DNA of 64,000 bases from Paraescarpia echinospica (GCA_020002185.1 CM034531.1:90210621-90274620), one strand, 5' to 3'; numbered from the stretch's first letter, positions 42,467 to 54,204 are shown. Translations and numbers: made by a program. Notes: generated from the sequence alone by a model not told the origin.

Positions 42467-44815
42467 TTGGCGTTGCTTGGTGTGGCTATCATGGTGGCCA
42501 TGTTGTCTTCCTCCGAAGCTGGTAGGTTGTTCTCATTATTCCAATGCAACCACTGCTCTAACAGACCCTATCACTCCAAATACTGATCATTACGGTATTT
42601 TCCTTCTGACAAGCCCAGTGTAGGGGTGGACAGTGTTTTATTCCGGACATAGTTTTACTGCTCTTGGTAGGCAAATAATGTCTCCAAGTTGACGTATACA
42701 TTGTCTTATCCAATCAATAGCCAACGTCTAGGAGCGAACTATATTGTCTCTCTCCTGTTAGGGAGGCCGGTGTTTGTGTAATGTAATGTTAGGGAGGCCG
42801 GTGTTTGTGTAATGTAATGTTAGGGAAGCCGGTGTCTGTGTAATGTAATGTTAGGGAGGTCGGTGTCTGTGTAATGTAATGTTAGGGAGGCCGGTGTTTG
42901 TGTAATGTAATGTTAGGGAGGCCGGTGTTTGTGTAATGTAATGTTAGGGAGGCCGGTGTTTGTGTAATGTAATGTTAGGGAGTCGGTGTCTGTGTAATGT
43001 AATGTTAGGGAGGCCGGTGTTTGTGTAATGTAATGTTAGGGAGGCCGGTGTTTGTGTAATGTAATGTTAGGGAGGCCGGTGTTTGTGTAATGTAATGTTA
43101 GGGAGGCCGGTGTTTGTGTAATGTAATGTTAGGGAGGCCGGTGTATGTGTAATGTAATGTTAGGGAGGCCGGTGTTTGTGTAATGTAATGTTAGGGAGGC
43201 CGGTGTTTGTGTAATGTAATGTTAGGGAGGCCGGTGTTTGTGTAATGTAATGTTAGGGAGGCCGGTGTTTGTGTAATGTAATGTTAGGGAGGCCGGTGTT
43301 TATGTAATGTAATGTTAGGGAGGCCGGTGTTTGTGTAATGTAATGTTAGGGAGGCCGGTGTTTGTGTAATGTAATGTTAGGGAGGCCGGTGTTTGTGTAA
43401 TGTAATGTTAGGGAGGCCGGTGTTTGTGTAATGTAATGTTAGGGAGGCCGGTGTTTGTGTAATGTAATGGGGATCAGAAAAGGTGATCCCATTTTACCAA
43501 TTTACAGTTTCACTCCAGCAATGTTATAATACCACAGTTACTAAACAATGCCACGAATCGCAGTCAACCCCGAAGTGTGACACAAGCTGAGCCTGACAAG
43601 GAGTGTTACATAAGCCGTGTCACTGAAATAGTGTCAATAAAGCTGTGTACCTCACACAGTGCCACTCGAGTAGAATCATACAAGCAATGTCACTCCAGCA
43701 TAAGCACACTAGCAGAGGCTTACTTGCAGTGTCACACAAGCAAAGTTTTACTAGCAGTCTCACAAAAGAAGTATCATACAAGAAGAGTCTTACAAGCAGT
43801 ACTAGCAGGGTCACTAAACAAATCCACCAAGCGCAGTCACACCCGAAGTGTGACACAAGCAGAATCTTACAGTGTTACACAAGCAGTGTCACCCAAACAG
43901 TGTCAACCAATTAGTGACACTCAAGCAGTGTCACACAAGCAGTCATACAATCAATGTCACGATTGCAGTATCAGTGTCACAGTGCTACGTATTATTCGTC
44001 ACACAAGAAATGTAACAATAGATCTGTCACAAACGCAGTGTCACACAAGTAGTTTCATGCAAACATTTATGCCTATAATTCACAGTGTCACACGATCGTG
44101 TCACTTCATTCCTTAAACACATTTTCAATTGAATACCATTCCGACTTATCTAGGAAGAATTCAGACACGCTGCTGTTATTGCCAGAATATTACTTATCGG
44201 AATTAGCCACCACTGTCAGTAGCCAGGTACACATTTGTACAGACGAGTGAACTGAAGCAACGTGTAGCGAATGAACTTGACCAATCTGTTCAAAGGAATC
44301 AAGAGGATTCAAACCCGTAATTTATCATGGGAGGCACGAATGTCGTTGTTAAAAAATCGCAGCCCACATAGGAGTAGCTGAGGTACATAATATAATCAAA
44401 GCAGGGGAATTAATTCACGCGCTTACACGCACGCGGACTGTCACACGCACGCACGAACACTTAAGCTTGCACGCACGCGTAAACGCAGTCACACGCTAAA
44501 GCACACACTCACACGCACGCACGCGCGCGCACACACACACGCACACATAGACACACACACACACCATTGCGTCATACCTATTGTCCGCCAATTTTGTAGT
44601 ATTGATGCCACTAGCTTTATTCGTATATTATGTTCCTGCTTGCAGGCGGTTTCTACACTCGAACGGAAGTGGATGTTGGACGCTGCAACGATAGGTGCAT
44701 GGTTGACCGATATAACTGCAACCTGGAATGCTACGAAGGCCCCAGGTCATCAATCAAAATCTGCTACAGCACATGCTCCAGGACGGAGAGAGCATGCACG
44801 AAGCGTTGCGACTAA
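42467..44815 (+). CDS. Secreted eight-cysteine peptide, gene 2, copy a
   Basis: Two exons seen. The signal-peptide exon is 42467-42521: acceptor CACCATTTCAG, entry phase 0, residues LALLGVAIMVAMLSSSEA, donor GGTAGGTT in phase 1. The final exon is 44646-44815: acceptor TGCTTGCAG, phase 1; it starts GFYTRTEVDVGR. Eight cysteines spaced C-x3-C-x6-C-x3-C-x10-C-x3-C-x6-C-x3-C, exactly as in gene 1, but without the acidic propeptide. The start-codon exon (phase 0, like MKIFH of gene 1) was not found and may lie upstream of the LINE. The intron contains the 31-bp satellite and a degenerate GTGTCACACAAGC region. Function unknown. Confidence 0.7.
42764..43470. repeat. 31-bp satellite, copy 1
   Basis: About 23 copies of a 31-bp unit (GTTAGGGAGGCCGGTG then TTTGTGTAATGTAAT), in the intron of gene 2a. 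Very homogeneous; a few units carry GTC for GCC or TCT for TTT. Confidence 0.97.
43560..44110. repeat. Degenerate GTGTCACACAAGCA repeat region, copy 1
   Basis: Many diverged copies of AGTGTCACACAAGC and relatives (AGTGTCACCCAAAC, AGTGACACTCAAGC), forming an old short-unit tandem repeat. The 179-aa open frame across it (TQAVSHKQS) is a translation of this array and is not called a gene. Confidence 0.7.
44420..44565. repeat. ACGC/CA microsatellite, copy 1
   Basis: Degenerate CACGCACG and ACACAC run, 80 bp before the last exon of gene 2a. Duplicated near 52870-53016. Confidence 0.9.
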
Positions 44816-45753
44816 CTATACACACTACCCTGATAAGCGTGCCTACTATATCCTCCAGTCGTCGTTCCGATGGGCGTATATGAAACTCGTTATGATCTCC
44901 TGAAATATATGTATACGCAATGATATATATATTATTGTTGTGACGCCGATATCGCAAAGCGTATCGAGTCACATAGCAAAGAACCGAGCATCTCCCCGGA
45001 CATCTGCAATTCTGCACTGGCTCGTGAATATTGTGAAAGAATGTCTGGTTATGCACGTAAAATCCCACACGCAGTTAAAATTAATACTATTGACATTTAC
45101 ACCGAAACACGTATGTACAATATTTAGGTGTTGCAAAATAACATGTCAGTATGACCTCGTATGTTATTGAAATCCGCAAATTACAATAATAATTTTTTAT
45201 AATAATTTGTGCATGTCTTAAAGCAAGTTGTGATGTTTAATTTGTGTCTTCCGTTGCGGTATCATTGTGGATGTTAGTAGTATAGAGAACCTGAATGCCC
45301 CCGTGCACGTCACCTTTGGTGACCTATAGGCAAAACTTTACTAATAAAAAACGTTTTAATTACCCCTAAACGTTTTCGGGCACCTACTTATAAAAAAAGA
45401 TCAAAGGCTTTTTTGACACTAATCGTTTTCGGGCACCTACTTATAAAAAACGTGATGGATTACCCCCTCTAAGTACATTTGAGGTGCCACCTAGCGGTGT
45501 GCGCAGAGACCCTTTTAGTTCGTCCCCTAGCGATCAACGCCGTACCTAGCGCGTGCTGACGTAAGCAATAATGCGTTTATTGCGCGACTATATAACCACG
45601 GTAAAACCACTGTATAAACGTCGACGACGGATTAACTCTCCAGGGAGAGTGTTCGACCCTTTTTAGATTCGCTGTATGTGAGGTGCCACCTAGCGGTGAG
45701 TACAGAGATCATTGTTCCCTATAATATAACCGGGGTAAAACCACTGCATAATC

Positions 45754-45831
45754 GTTGGCGACGGTATAGCTCTCTTAGGAGAGCGTTCGCCTAGGGATCG
45801 AAAGATTCCGGGTTTGAAACCTAGTCGCAAC
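45754..45831 (+). other. tRNA-like sequence 2, E2a
   Basis: Equivalent of 18134-18211 with a few substitutions (GCGACGG, GAGCGTTCGC, GAAACC). The first tRNA-like block of E2 (from 45620) has lost its 3' half: GTGTTCGAC is joined directly to CCTTTTTAG, as if deleted between two TCGAC repeats. Confidence 0.45.
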
Positions 45832-45902
45832 TTTTTAGATCCTCTATCTAGCGGTGGTGGCAGTATATAAGCGGTGGCGGTAGCGGGTGTTCGGTAGTCG
45901 GT

Positions 45903-46354
45903 ATGTCGTCACCTATAAGGTTTGGTGGATCGCGGTCGTTCTTGTCAAATATGTATTCGTGTCGAGTGTTGGCGTTCGGTCGGGATTTTCGATCCGTCGA
46001 GCACGCCTATCAGTATAGGAGAGCAATATTCAACGCCGACGTGGAATGTGCCGAACATATCAAAAGTGCGCGATCGCCTTATGCAGCGAAAATACGCAGT
46101 TACGACATTCGAAAAAAGAGAGCGGGAACCGAATGGCGCACCGTTAGGGTGGCGTGTATGAAGGCGTTGTTGAGGAGAAAGTTTGACGGGTCGAGCGATT
46201 TGAAGGCCGCCCTGTTGGCCACCGGGGACGTCGAATTGGTGGAATGGGTACCGAGAAGGGAGGGTTTTTGGGGTACCGGAATCGGGGGCGATGCGGGGAG
46301 AACATGCTCGGTAAACTATTGATGGAGATAAGCGCCACTTATAAAGACGCGTAA
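45903..46354 (+). pseudogene. NADAR (YbiA-like) domain protein, E2a
   Basis: Open for 139 residues from ATG 45903 (MSSPIRFGGSRSFLSNMYSC). It keeps VEHAYQYRRAIF, CAEHIKSARSPYAAK, a WRTVRVACMKALLRRKF helix and EGFWGTGIGGDAG. One G is missing from the run near 46296-46300 relative to E1, so the family C-terminus (ENMLGKLLMEI) is read in the wrong frame. Close to full length, with only the last ~25 residues lost. TATATAAGC at 45864 is a likely TATA box. Confidence 0.82.
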
Positions 46355-46378
46355 AAAGTGTTCGCTCAGTCGTCGAAA

Positions 46379-47032
46379 ATGAGTGGACCGTCGTTGAAGC
46401 ATCCTTTTACATGTATAGTAGCCGGTCCTACGGGGTGCGGTAAGACGACGTTCGTCGAGCGTCTGATACGTCACGACGCTATGATCGATCCGCCGCCGGA
46501 GAAAATCCTGTGGTGCTACGGACAGTGGCAGACCGGCTACGCGTCTATGTCTTAGAAAATAGAGTTCGTAGACGGCCTGCCGGATCCGAAACGTTTAGAC
46601 GGTAACACGAGGACACTTTTAGTAATCGACGACCTCATGGAGGAGACTGATAGCCGGGTGACGGTACTATTTACTAAAAAAAGTCATCATTGTAATACGT
46701 CGGTCGTACAATTGCGACAGAACATGTTTCCGAAAGGGAAAGAAAACAGTACAATCAGCCTGAACGCCCAATACATAGTGCTATTCAAGAGCCCCCGAGA
46801 TGCCGGCCAAGTAGGTCACCTAGCGAAACAGATGTACCCGGGAAAGGTCAACTACATGATAGAGGCTTTCAAAGACGCGACGTCGTCGGCGTACGGCTAT
46901 CTATTCGTGGATCTGAAACAGGAAACGGAAGAGGATATGCGCCTGCGTTCGTGCATATTTTCGGACGATCGCCTTCAGTACGTCTACGTACGAAAGGGCG
47001 GTGGCGGTGGTGGCGGTGGCGGCAGTCTATAA
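46379..47032 (+). pseudogene. Packaging ATPase, E2a
   Basis: 217 codons, a single lesion: TAG at 46553-46555 (TCG in E1) between Walker A (GPTGCGKTT) and Walker B (LLVIDDLMEE). The rest is open, including a QLRQNMFPKGKENSTIS segment, VLFKSPRDAGQVGHLAKQMY, AYGYLFVDLKQETEEDM and a Gly-rich end. The same stop is in E2b, so it predates the duplication. Confidence 0.88.
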
Positions 47033-47070
47033 GAAGAGAGGGTCGTGACCGCGTACGTTTATTAGTCGCT

Positions 47071-47472
47071 ATGACGGGACGCGCGGTGGTAGCGAAACGA
47101 CGACCGAAGGTGGCGGGACAGACGAACCGAGTGAAGAGACACATTTTAGCCCTGCAGCTGTTGGAGAGGCATAGGCGGAACATCGATCTGCGAAAAGCCG
47201 TGATTGGCCACGCGGACGCCGGTCTCATTTGTAGACTGTGCGATTGCGCGTACAACATTCTGAAAGGGAACGTGAAGTTTATGCCGAAACAGAAACGCGT
47301 GTTGTCAAAATACCGGAATCACCTGCGTAAGCTCGCCGACAAACAAGTTGCGATTAAGCAGAAGCGGGCCGTCTTGCAAAAGGGTTCGGGTGGTTTTATG
47401 ACGGCCCTGCAAGCGCCGTTAGCGAGCACCGTTCTCCTGCCGCTGCTCAGACAGGTGATCGGCAGCGGGTGA
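47071..47472 (+). CDS. Small basic protein with hydrophobic C-terminus, E2a (intact)
   Basis: 133 residues from ATG 47071, complete where E1 has a stop. MTGRAVVAKRRPKVAGQTNR is strongly basic; a middle pair of cysteines (CRLCDC) suggests a metal or redox site; a helical KLADKQVAIKQKRAVLQ segment is followed by the hydrophobic GGFMTALQAPLASTVLLP tail. An in-frame extension upstream to 46951 exists but overlaps the ATPase. Confidence 0.65.
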   Translation: MTGRAVVAKRRPKVAGQTNRVKRHILALQLLERHRRNIDLRKAVIGHADAGLICRLCDCAYNILKGNVKFMPKQKRVLSKYRNHLRKLADKQVAIKQKRAVLQKGSGGFMTALQAPLASTVLLPLLRQVIGSG

Positions 47473-47475
47473 TTG

Positions 47476-48051
47476 ATGCAGTACGCGAAGAAGATGGCGT
47501 TGGTCGACCAGCGATTGGTGGAAAGCCTCCTGTCACGTGTCGATCAGCCGCCGAGCACGCCCCGATCACGTGTGCTGAGTAGCCTGGACAGCGACATGAA
47601 GGACATTCTAGGACGTTCGGATTTATCCGAACGCGAAAAGGTGGCGTCGTACAATCAACTGCTGAGTCGGTACAACACGATAGAGGCGGCTCGTGCGGCG
47701 CAACCGGTACGCGTGTCGGTGGTCAACAGCAGCGAGACGCCTGCGGTGGGGGTGGCGGCGGCAGCGGTGACGGTGGCGCCACCATCGCCGGAGGTCGTAG
47801 AGCGTGAAATCATAGCCAGTATGCCGAAAACGCTGAAAGGGAAGACGGGACTGCTTATCGAAAAAATGAAAGCCGAACCGTTGTGTCGATGGAACGAGCG
47901 CGGCGAATTCGTGTACTACAGTGAAACGATCGCGGGGAGTAACATAGTCGATCTAGTGAACGATCTCATGCGAACGAGAACGAAGACGACAGCGCCCGTA
48001 GGATGGCGAGAGTTCGGGTTGCGCATGAAGGTATGAATATCTCTATGGAAT
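47476..48051 (+). pseudogene. GSNIVDLVND protein, truncated by the duplication, E2a
   Basis: 186 residues from ATG 47476, ending at a TGA (48034-48036) created by a one-base loss at AAGGTATG relative to E1. The 3' part is absent because the duplication breakpoint lies 15 bp later. It conserves WNERGEFVYYSETI, GSNIVDLVNDLMRTR and GWREFGLRMK. Confidence 0.7.
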
Positions 48052-49680
48052 TGTTTGGACTTCGATAAACTAATCCAACCGTTAACGTTGAGTTTCCTGT
48101 AACTATGTTACACCAAACAGCTTCTTCGCAATCTGCTTCTCTGTCTAATTTTATTTCATAAGCCTGGATAGATTCTTTAATATATAAAATAACTCTACCT
48201 CCCCTTCTTCCTATTCTATCTTTCCTAAACATTACATATCCTGTCAGTCCCAATTCGGCATTTGATATATCGGTGGTTGTCCACGATTCAGTTATACCTA
48301 TTATGTGAGGGTCAATATCTTCTACCATAATGTTTAGTTCATTTCTTTTGTTTACTATACTCCTTGCATTTAAACAAACACATTTATACCCAGCTTCAGA
48401 ACAGTTTTCCAGACTGTTCTTTGCTTAATTATATTTGCTGTCTTTATCTATGCCTCCAGTTTCAGGCTTCTCTGCGAGTCCCCCCTGCGAATTTAGTTTA
48501 AATAGATGCAACCTGTCCCACTGTCAACAGATCGCAGCAGATTCTCTGAGAATACCGCTGCCCCCTTTCCACTTAGATGGAGGCCATCTCTCATGTACAT
48601 ATCTTCTCTCCCAACAAAGTACCCCCATAAATCTATGAATCCCACGCCCTCTTCCTCACACATCTGCTCAACTAGTGCATTGATCGCCATCCTCTTACAG
48701 TTTCTGTATCTTGCCCCCCTTCCTCCCATTACTGGCAAAATTCCTGAGAGAATAACCTGTTCCACTCTTGTCTTCTTTAGCTTCCTCACTAGATGTCTGT
48801 ACTTCTGAACTATCCCAGTTGTTCCCTCCTTGTCTGCATTGTTTGTCCCAACGTGTACTAGTATAGACCCTCCCTTGCCATGCCCCAATACCTTCTCTAC
48901 CCTTTCGGTCACATGCTCTATCCTAGCCCCCGGTAGACATACAACAACGTCCTTCCCCTCGCATATAGTCTTGTCTGTTTTTCTCAGAATTGAATCGCCC
49001 ATAAACACTCTCTCTTTTCTCTTTGCCCCTCAATCACTGCCTCGGAGTAGCTCCTCCGGTTTGCATATGTCTGGTTGTTGTCTTTTCCTCTTGTCGTCTT
49101 CTCTCCTGTCACATTCTCTTCCATTCCCTTCTTTCCTGTCGCGTTTTCTCTTGTCCCCTTTCCTCCTGTCATCTTCTCTTCTAGCACATTTACTCTCACT
49201 TCCTTTCGTCCCTTCTTCTTTCCTCCCATCACATTTTCTTCTCTCCTCTCCGTCCCTTTTCCCCGGCTACCTCCTTCACTACGGTCACTTTCTCCCTGTC
49301 ACCTTCACGCCTGTCATGTTTTCTGTTTTTTTGCTGAACACTCTGTCTTCTTCCATCAGTCTTCTGTCTCACAGTCTTACCAACTGCCTCTGTGGTATCT
49401 ACCTCTTCACCACCTGTATCGCTGTCGCGTCTCTCCTCGTTCTCTACAGTCTGACTACCTGTTGATCTATCCCCACTGGCCCGTTTTCTTTTCCTCTGCC
49501 GAACACTTTTCCTCCGTCCCTCTGTTTTCTCAATGTCTTTTTCCTTCACACCGGTCACCTTCCCTCCTCTCAGTCTCCTTTCTTCAGTCTCCGTGTCACA
49601 ACTCTGCTCCTTCTGTGTTGTAGAATTCTCAACTCTCTCCGCGTCATCCCTCTCTGCTCCATCTATTGAACATTAATATC
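48052..49680 (-). mobile_element. CR1-like LINE, duplicated 5' part
   Basis: Holds the start of ORF2 (to 48511) and ORF1 (about 49558-48493). It differs from copy 1 by scattered substitutions and indels, including a 12-bp insertion near 49405-49418, a lost C in the ATTGAGGGG region near 49027, and a missing base near 49250 in CTCCGTCCC. ORF1 is therefore broken here, whereas it is open in copy 1. Confidence 0.85.
48493..49558 (-). pseudogene. LINE ORF1 (SGNH esterase), broken duplicate
   Basis: The C-terminal esterase half (FMGDSILRKTD to DGLHLSGKG) is open at 49008-48493. The charged N-terminal half lies in two further frames (49232-48984 and 49558-49229) because of single-base losses relative to copy 1. 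Confidence 0.8.
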
Positions 49681-50121
49681 AGACCATGATCACTCGTGAC
49701 GCCTTCAGAAATCTCAAAGCGATGGCCGGTGATGTGTCAACCAAACTACCTCTAAAGATCTTATACAATACCTGATGCTACAGAGCTAAACAAATTCTAT
49801 ACTCGCTTCGACAAAAAGACCTTTACGTCCAAGTGCACAGAGCTGCTGGCAACCATCCCCTCATCCTCCCCATGTGAGATCATCATCTCTGAAGACAACG
49901 TGACTCGCCATTTCAAGAGGACCAGTACAAGGAAAGCTTTCGGGCGTGATTTGTTGATACCATGTAGGGCTATCTTCTCCGATCATGTGCTGATGAACTG
50001 GCTCCTCAGTTCTCACAACCTTTCTAGGAGTCTGTAAATATCGACATCATTGCCAACCTCTGGAAAACAAGCACCGTCATTCCTATGCCTTAAATATCCT
50101 CCCCTCAGGAACTCAACCACT
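49662..50121 (+). pseudogene. RTE-like RT fragment, duplicate
   Basis: Duplicate of 41161-41620; I saw no difference between the two. Confidence 0.5.
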
Positions 50122-50965
50122 ACAGGCCAGTTGTGTGTATGTGTGTATGTGTGTATGTGTGTATGTTTGTATGTGTGTATGTGTGTATGTGTGTATGTGT
50201 GTATGTGTGTATGTTTGTATGTATGTATGTGTGTATGTGTGTATTGTATGTGTATGGTATGTGTATATATGCTCTGTAATATGTATGTATGTATGTAATA
50301 TGTATGTATGTATGTATGTATGTAGCATGTATGTACGTATTTGCGTACGCATGCATGTACGTGTGTATATACGTATATAAAGTGCAGTGTATATGTGTAT
50401 GTGTTAACATGTGTGTATGTGTATTGTATGGTATTGTATGTGTGTATGTGATTGTATGTGTGTGTATGTGTGTACATGTGTGTATGTGTGTATATGTGTG
50501 TATGTGTGTATGTGTGTGTGATATTATTATTATTGTGGTATTGTATTATTGTGTATTATTGTATATTATTGTATGTGTGTATATGTGTATGTGTGTATGT
50601 GTGTATGTGTGTATGTGTGTATGTGTGTATGTGTGTATGTGTGTATGTGTGTATGTGTGTATGTGTGTATGTGTGTATGTGTGTATGTGTGTATGTGTGT
50701 ATGTGTGTATGTGTGTATGTATGTATGTATGTATGTATGTATGTATGTACGTATGTATTTGCGTACGTATGCATGTACGTGTGTATATACGTATATAAGT
50801 ACGTATGTATGTACGTATGGATGTACGTATGGATGTACGTATGTATGTACACACAGCAGTATGAAAGTACGTATATTTGTACGTATATATGTACATAAGT
50901 ATTTATGTACGTATGTATGTACCTATGTATGCTCGTATGTATGTACGTATGTATGTATGTACGTC
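50120..50965. repeat. TGTA/TGTG microsatellite, copy 2
   Basis: The rearranged counterpart of 41619-42450. The middle part (50245-50575) is scrambled, with ATTATTATTATTG and GTATTGTATGG inserts that are absent from copy 1, while both flanks are conserved. Confidence 0.95.
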
Positions 50966-50979
50966 ATTCACCATTTCAG

Positions 50980-53266
50980 TTGGCGTTGCTTGGTGTGGCT
51001 ATCATGGTGGCCATGTTGTCTTCCTCCGAAGCTGGTAGGTTGTTCTCATTATTCCAATGCAACCACTGCTCTAACAGACCCTATCACTCCAAATACTGAT
51101 CATTACGGTATTTTCCTTCTGACAAGCCCAGTGTAGGGGTGGACAGTGTTTTATTCCGGACATAGTTTTACTGCTCTTGGTAGGCAAATAATGTCTCCAA
51201 GTTGACGTATACATTGTCTTATCCAATCAATAGCCAACGTCTAGGAGCGAACTATATTGTCTCTCTCCTGTTAGGGAGGCCGGTGTTTGTGTAATGTAAT
51301 GTTAGGGAGGCCGGTGTTTGTGTAATGTAATGTTAGGGAAGCCGGTGTCTGTGTAATGTAATGTTAGGGAGGTCGGTGTCTGTGTAATGTAATGTTAGGG
51401 AGGCCGGTGTTTGTGTAATGTAATGTTAGGGAGGCCGGTGTTTGTGTAATGTAATGTTAGGGAGGCCGGTGTTTGTGTAATGTAATGTTAGGGAGGTCGG
51501 TGTATGTGTAATGTAATGTTAGGGAGGCCGGTGTTTGTGTAATGTAATGTTAGGGAGGCCGGTGTTTGTGTAATGTAATGTTAGGGAGGCCGGTGTTTGT
51601 GTAATGTAATGTTAGGGAGGCCGGTGTTTGTGTAATGTAATGTTAGGGAGGCCGGTGTTTGTGTAATGTAATGTTAGGGAGGCCGGTGTTTGTGTAATGT
51701 AATGTTAGGGAGGCCGGTGTTTGTGTAATGTAATGTTAGGGAAGCCGGTGTCTGTGTAATGTAATGTTAGGGAGGCCGGTGTTGTGTAATGTAATGTTAG
51801 GGAGGCCGGTGTTTGTGTAATGTAATGTTAGGGAGGCCGGTGTTTGTGTAATGTAATGTTAGGGAGGCCGGTGTTTGTGTAATGTAATGTTAGGGAGGCC
51901 GGTGTTTGTGTAATGTAATGGGGATCAGAAAAGGTGATCCCATTTTACCAATTTACAGTTTCACTCCAGCAATGTTATAATACCACAGTTACTAAACAAT
52001 GCCACGAATCGCAGTCAACCCCGAAGTGTGACACAAGCTGAGCCTGACAAGGAGTGTTACATAAGCCGTGTCACTGAAATAGTGTCAATAAAGCTGTGTA
52101 CCTCACACAGTGCCACTCGAGTAGAATCATACAAGCAATGTCACTCCAGCATAAGCACACTAGCAGAGGCTTACTTGCAGTGTCACACAAGCAAAGTTTT
52201 ACTAGCAGTCTCACAAAAGAAGTATCATACAAGAAGAGTCTTACAAGCAGTACTAGCAGGGTCACTAAACAAATCCACCAAGCGCAGTCACACCCGAAGT
52301 GTGACACAAGCAGAATCTTACAGTGTTACACAAGCAGTGTCACCCAAACAGTGTCAACCAATTAGTGACACTCAAGCAGTGTCACACAAGCAGTCATACA
52401 ATCAATGTCACGATTGCAGTATCAGTGTCACAGTGCTACGTATTATTCGTCACACAAGAAATGTAACAATAGATCTGTCACAAACGCAGTGTCACACAAG
52501 TAGTTTCATGCAAACATTTATGCCTATAATTCACAGTGTCACACGATCGTGTCACTTCATTCCTTAAACACATTTTCAATTGAATACCATTCCGACTTAT
52601 CTAGGAAGAATTCAGACACGCTGCTGTTATTGCCAGAATATTACTTATCGGAATTAGCCACCACTGTCAGTAGCCAGGTACACATTTGTACAGACGAGTG
52701 AACTGAAGCAACGTGTAGCGAATGAACTTGACCAATCTGTTCAAAGGAATCAAGAGGATTCAAACCCGTAATTTATCATGGGAGGCACGAATGTCGTTGT
52801 TAAAAAATCGCAGCCCACATAGGAGTAGCTGAGGTACATAATATAATCAAAGCAGGGGAATTAATTCACGCGCTTACACGCACGCGGACTGTCACACGCA
52901 CGCACGAACACTTAAGCTTGCACGCACGCGTAAACGCAGTCACACGCTAAAGCACACACTCACACGCACGCACGCGCGCGCACACACACACGCACACATA
53001 GACACACACACACACCATTGCGTCATACCTATTGTCCGCCAATTTTGTAGTATTGATGCCACTAGCTTTATTCGTATATTATGTTCCTGCTTGCAGGCGG
53101 TTTCTACACTCGAACGGAAGTGGATGTTGGACGCTGCAACGATAGGTGCATGGTTGACCGATATAACTGCAACCTGGAATGCTACGAAGGCCCCAGGTCA
53201 TCAATCAAAATCTGCTACAGCACATGCTCCAGGACGGAGAGAGCATGCACGAAGCGTTGCGACTAA
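50980..53266 (+). CDS. Secreted eight-cysteine peptide, gene 2, copy b
   Basis: Exons 50980-51034 and 53097-53266, identical in translation to copy a. Because the duplication begins inside the LINE at 39551, any start-codon exon of gene 2 located left of 39551 would not have been copied; copy b may then lack its own promoter and start codon. Confidence 0.6.
51275..51921. repeat. 31-bp satellite, copy 2
   Basis: About 21 copies of the same unit. The array is 62 bp (exactly two units) shorter than copy 1, with one unit lacking a T (GTGTTGTG near 51780). Confidence 0.97.
52011..52561. repeat. Degenerate GTGTCACACAAGCA repeat region, copy 2
   Basis: Duplicate of 43560-44110. Confidence 0.65.
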
Positions 53267-54204
53267 CTATACACACTACCCTGATAAGCGTGCCTACTAT
53301 ATCCTCCAGTCGTCGTTCCGATGGGCGTATATGAAACTCGTTATGATCTCCTGAAATATATGTATACGCAATGATATATATATTATTGTTGTGACGCCGA
53401 TATCGCAAAGCGTATCGAGTCACATAGCAAAGAACCGAGCATCTCCCCGGACATCTGCAATTCTGCACTGGCTCGTGAATATTGTGAAAGAATGTCTGGT
53501 TATGCACGTAAAATCCCACACGCAGTTAAAATTAATACTATTGACATTTACACCGAAACACGTATGTACAATATTTAGGTGTTGCAAAATAACATGTCAG
53601 TATGACCTCGTATGTTATTGAAATCCGCAAATTACAATAATAATTTTTTATAATAATTTGTGCATGTCTTAAAGCAAGTTGTGATGTTTAATTTGTGTCT
53701 TCCGTTGCGGTATCATTGTGGATGTTAGTAGTATAGAGAACCTGAATGCCCCCGTGCACGTCACCTTTGGTGACCTATAGGCAAAACTTTACTAATAAAA
53801 AACGTTTTAATTACCCCTAAACGTTTTCGGGCACCTACTTATAAAAAAAGATCAAAGGCTTTTTTGACACTAATCGTTTTCGGGCACCTACTTATAAAAA
53901 ACGTGATGGATTACCCCCTCTAAGTACATTTGAGGTGCCACCTAGCGGTGTGCGCAGAGACCCTTTTAGTTCGTCCCCTAGCGATCAACGCCGTACCTAG
54001 CGCGTGCTGACGTAAGCAATAATGCGTTTATTGCGCGACTATATAACCACGGTAAAACCACTGTATAAACGTCGACGACGGATTAACTCTCCAGGGAGAG
54101 TGTTCGACCCTTTTTAGATTCGCTGTATGTGAGGTGCCACCTAGCGGTGAGTACAGAGATCATTGTTCCCTATAATATAACCGGGGTAAAACCACTGCAT
54201 AATC

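Larger units (their letters stand above)
39551..48051. repeat. 8.5-kb tandem duplication, copy 1
   Basis: It extends from inside LINE ORF2 (TGTTTGGACTTCG) through LINE ORF1, an RT fragment, TGTA microsatellite, gene 2, and the first 2.8 kb of Polinton E2. Copy 2 follows directly. Offsets are 8501 at the left and 8451 from 43470 on; the 62-bp loss and 12-bp gain are confined to repeat arrays and LINE indels. Confidence 0.93.
45276..48051. mobile_element. Polinton E2, truncated duplicate copy (E2a)
   Basis: The left end begins AGTAGTATAGAGAACC, the same AG end as E1, preceded by GATGTT (candidate target duplication; the right end is outside the window). It contains TIR-type sequence, one complete tRNA-like block, NADAR, ATPase, a small basic protein and most of the GSNIVDLVND gene. 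It stops at the duplication breakpoint 48051/48052, where the sequence switches to LINE ORF2 in reverse. Confidence 0.9.

Noticed and set aside
41499..42623. Long YVCMCVC and THTHIHT open frames (also 50013-51136)
   Set aside because: Translations of TGTA/TGTG repeats. Only the exon 42467-42521 at the edge is real.
42764..43470. CRISPR array or telomere
   Set aside because: Contiguous 31-bp satellite without spacers; TTAGGG occurs once per unit, not in tandem.
43577..44116. 179-aa Ser/Thr/Gln-rich open frame (and its duplicate at 52028)
   Set aside because: It follows a degenerate GTGTCACACAAGC tandem repeat and lies in the inferred intron of the eight-cysteine gene.
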